In this document: piece after piece, positions 5,725 through 6,901 of the stretch | How the letters are laid out: each line of letters opens with the position of its first letter | Position numbering within the stretch: position 1 is the first letter of the stretch | Source: CAXMPK01 sp964195405 | GTDB taxonomy: Bacteria > Actinomycetota > Acidimicrobiia > Spongiisociales > ZC4RG35 | Direction of reading: 5' to 3' | Assembly: GCA_964195405.1 (NCBI GenBank) | Contig: CAXMPK010000253.1 | Span: 1-6,901, forward strand | Length of the DNA stretch: 6,901 nucleotides | Translations under genes and position numbers: made by a program | The notes under the pieces: model-generated | Seen by the model: the letters and a program-made list of their open reading frames with translations, nothing else | The model's database searches: none | What the model was told of the DNA's origin: nothing

Positions 5725-6600
5725 ATGTCGGTCATGAGACATCACAGATCAGATCGGAACGCCACACAGGCGATCGGACGCTTCGCCAGACCGTCGTTGG
5801 CTTTTCTGGCCCGAACGCTGATCTTCGCCATGGTCGCTGTCGCCACCAGCGGTGTCGCGCATGCCATGAGCCAGCCGGCCGTTGCAGACTCCGACGATGC
5901 AGTGCGGATAGTCGACTCGATCGTTGCGGGTCATGCCGATGTTGCCGATGTGCCAAGCGACTTCGTCGACGAACTTGGCTATCAGCCAGTCTCTTCAGAA
6001 GGCACCCTCATCAACCCCAACGGGGGTTGCTCGACACCTGGTGCCACCGGACCCGAGCGTTTCGCTACCGCGTGTCGTACCCATGACCTGGGATATGACG
6101 TCCTCCGCTACGCCGAACAGGAAGGCGTTCGACTGGGTGCTCAGGCACGATTCGAGTTGGATCGCCGTCTTTATGCGGACCTGCTGGCGACGTGTGAGAC
6201 GCCAACCTGCACTGCGACGGCTACGGCCTATTTCGCCACGGTCAGCGCCAACTCGATCCGTCAGGGGTACAAGGCCCCACACGCCGAGCCTGCGATGCCA
6301 TGGGTGGGTCTGATGCTCGCTGTAGTGGCGCTAGGAGCCGTAACCGGTCTAGCCCCGGTTCGCGTAGTCATGAACCGGGCCCGTCTCACGGTCAGGCGAT
6401 TCCGGATCTCTGTTGCCCGCCGGCCATCATTTGGCGGCAGAAGAAACAGGTGGTGTTGTCGCGGGGAGGCCTGTGGTTGTTGGGGATTCGGGCGATGGAG
6501 TGGGCGGGGTCAAACGGGGGTTAAAAGCATCCGGATAACAGAAACTCCCGTTCCATCGGCGAATCACGTTAGATCCAGCTGGGTTGACTCCGAGGCATAG
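5725..6600 (+). CDS. Prokaryotic phospholipase A2, secreted or membrane-tethered, with odd C-terminal tail
   Basis: This enzyme should hydrolyse the sn-2 acyl ester of phospholipids outside the cytoplasm. A long signal peptide (basic start, hydrophobic 24-41) ends at a likely AHA cleavage site (residue 47). The phospholipase domain (about 97-180) has the Ca-binding-loop region NPNGGCSTPG, the catalytic ACRTHDLGY with H120/D121, and FELDRRLYADL with D146 as the second aspartate. Cysteines 102, 117, 157 and 162 would form the two disulfides typical of Streptomyces-type PLA2. Unlike those short secreted enzymes, it continues with a hydrophobic segment (about 192-215), a very basic stretch (217-245) and a low-complexity Gly/Trp/Cys tail. 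The tail overlaps repeat copy B (residues 243-264) and looks like non-coding DNA read through, so the true end may have been lost or frameshifted. ATG 5725 is the first start after an in-frame stop at 5698; its ribosome-binding site is weak. The enzyme call is firm, the tail is not. Confidence 0.85.
   Translation: MSVMRHHRSDRNATQAIGRFARPSLAFLARTLIFAMVAVATSGVAHAMSQPAVADSDDAVRIVDSIVAGHADVADVPSDFVDELGYQPVSSEGTLINPNGGCSTPGATGPERFATACRTHDLGYDVLRYAEQEGVRLGAQARFELDRRLYADLLATCETPTCTATATAYFATVSANSIRQGYKAPHAEPAMPWVGLMLAVVALGAVTGLAPVRVVMNRARLTVRRFRISVARRPSFGGRRNRWCCRGEACGCWGFGRWSGRGQTGVKSIRITETPVPSANHVRSSWVDSEA
6453..6515 (+). repeat. Degenerate dispersed repeat, copy B
   Basis: This is the partner of 1353-1415, sharing the exact block at 6474-6488 and the terminal TCAAAC at 6510-6515. 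It lies in the 3' end of the phospholipase frame, about 100 bp from the end of the convergent dehydrogenase. The plus strand here is strikingly G-rich. No flanking target duplication was recognised. Confidence 0.45.
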
Positions 6601-6616
6601 GACCGGACAGCACCGA

Positions 6617-6901
6617 TCACCAAGGAAGCACGCGGCCGTCCCAAGTGAGGAACTTGCCGTGGTCGTCGGCCGTGAGGCCATCGAGCACTTCGATGATCCC
6701 GTTGACACTCTCCGAGATGGTCAGCGATGCTCCCTGGCCCCCCATGTCGCTCTTCACCCACCCTGGATGCATGACGATGGCAATCGCCCCAACATCACGC
6801 CATTGAGAGCTGCGCTTGCGGAACTCGTCGTTGAGGGCGGCTTTCGAGTCACCATATTTACCAAGGCTCCCCGATCTCCCCCATCGCGACCCCATCTGCG
6901 A
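6617..6901 (-). CDS. Short-chain dehydrogenase/reductase, C-terminal part, 5' end beyond window
   Basis: The last 94 codons of an NAD(P)-dependent oxidoreductase of the SDR superfamily are visible. The frame is open at the right edge and begins SQMGSRWG, matching the catalytic-serine strand (SSxMGS) of the family. The active-site YxxxK is present as KYGDSKAALN (Tyr and Lys four residues apart), followed by the cofactor-contact segment MHPGWVKSDMGGQGA and the usual closing region with KFLTWDGRVLPW. The ATG at 6893-6895 is internal to the domain and not the real start. The Rossmann nucleotide-binding half lies outside the window, so substrate and cofactor preference cannot be judged. It converges on the phospholipase gene with only 16 bp between the two stops and no visible terminator. 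Confidence 0.9.
   Translation of the reverse strand, partial: SQMGSRWGRSGSLGKYGDSKAALNDEFRKRSSQWRDVGAIAIVMHPGWVKSDMGGQGASLTISESVNGIIEVLDGLTADDHGKFLTWDGRVLPW

Noticed and set aside
6427..6708. 93-codon minus-strand frame ending in a Pro/Thr/Ser-rich tail
   Set aside because: It is an alternate frame of the dehydrogenase plus the reverse of the G-rich region; the low complexity comes from base composition.

Overview
The window reads like a chromosomal segment of a high-GC Gram-positive bacterium, most likely an actinobacterium. The base composition is GC-rich, and a class III cyclase fused to an NB-ARC-like ATPase is typical of that phylum. An environmental lineage such as Acidimicrobiia would fit, but that rank is only a guess. 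There are seven protein-coding genes, two of them cut by the window edges, plus one decayed gene remnant. I see no tRNA, rRNA, CRISPR array, insertion sequence or phage gene.

Layout. Positions 1-1273 (minus) hold the first 424 codons of a large cyclase-ATPase regulator that runs off the left edge. Positions 1274-1768 are largely non-coding, but contain a frameshifted remnant of a second cyclase N-terminus (about 1546-1709, minus) and one copy of a degenerate 63-bp repeat (1353-1415). Positions 1769-3566 (minus) encode a two-component system: a membrane histidine kinase of the HisKA_3 type and a NarL/LuxR-type response regulator, overlapping by 8 nt. A short divergent control region follows at 3567-3655. 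On the plus strand come an integral-membrane acyltransferase (3656-4999), a CPBP-family intramembrane protease (4996-5661, overlapping 4 nt) and a secreted or membrane-tethered prokaryotic phospholipase A2 (5725-6600). The second copy of the 63-bp repeat (6453-6515) lies in the 3' tail of the phospholipase reading frame. A convergent short-chain dehydrogenase/reductase, cut by the right edge, occupies 6617-6901 (minus).

How the parts may work together (inference). The kinase-regulator pair lies back-to-back with a membrane acyltransferase, a membrane protease and a phospholipase, all acting at the envelope. The upstream regions of the acyltransferase and the phospholipase share a GGGG-(4-5 nt)-CCC motif that could be an operator. 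A plausible reading is an envelope-sensing module that controls modification and turnover of membrane lipids or surface glycans. The cyclase remnant just downstream of the response regulator suggests that the two-component operon once carried a cyclase-type regulator as its third gene.
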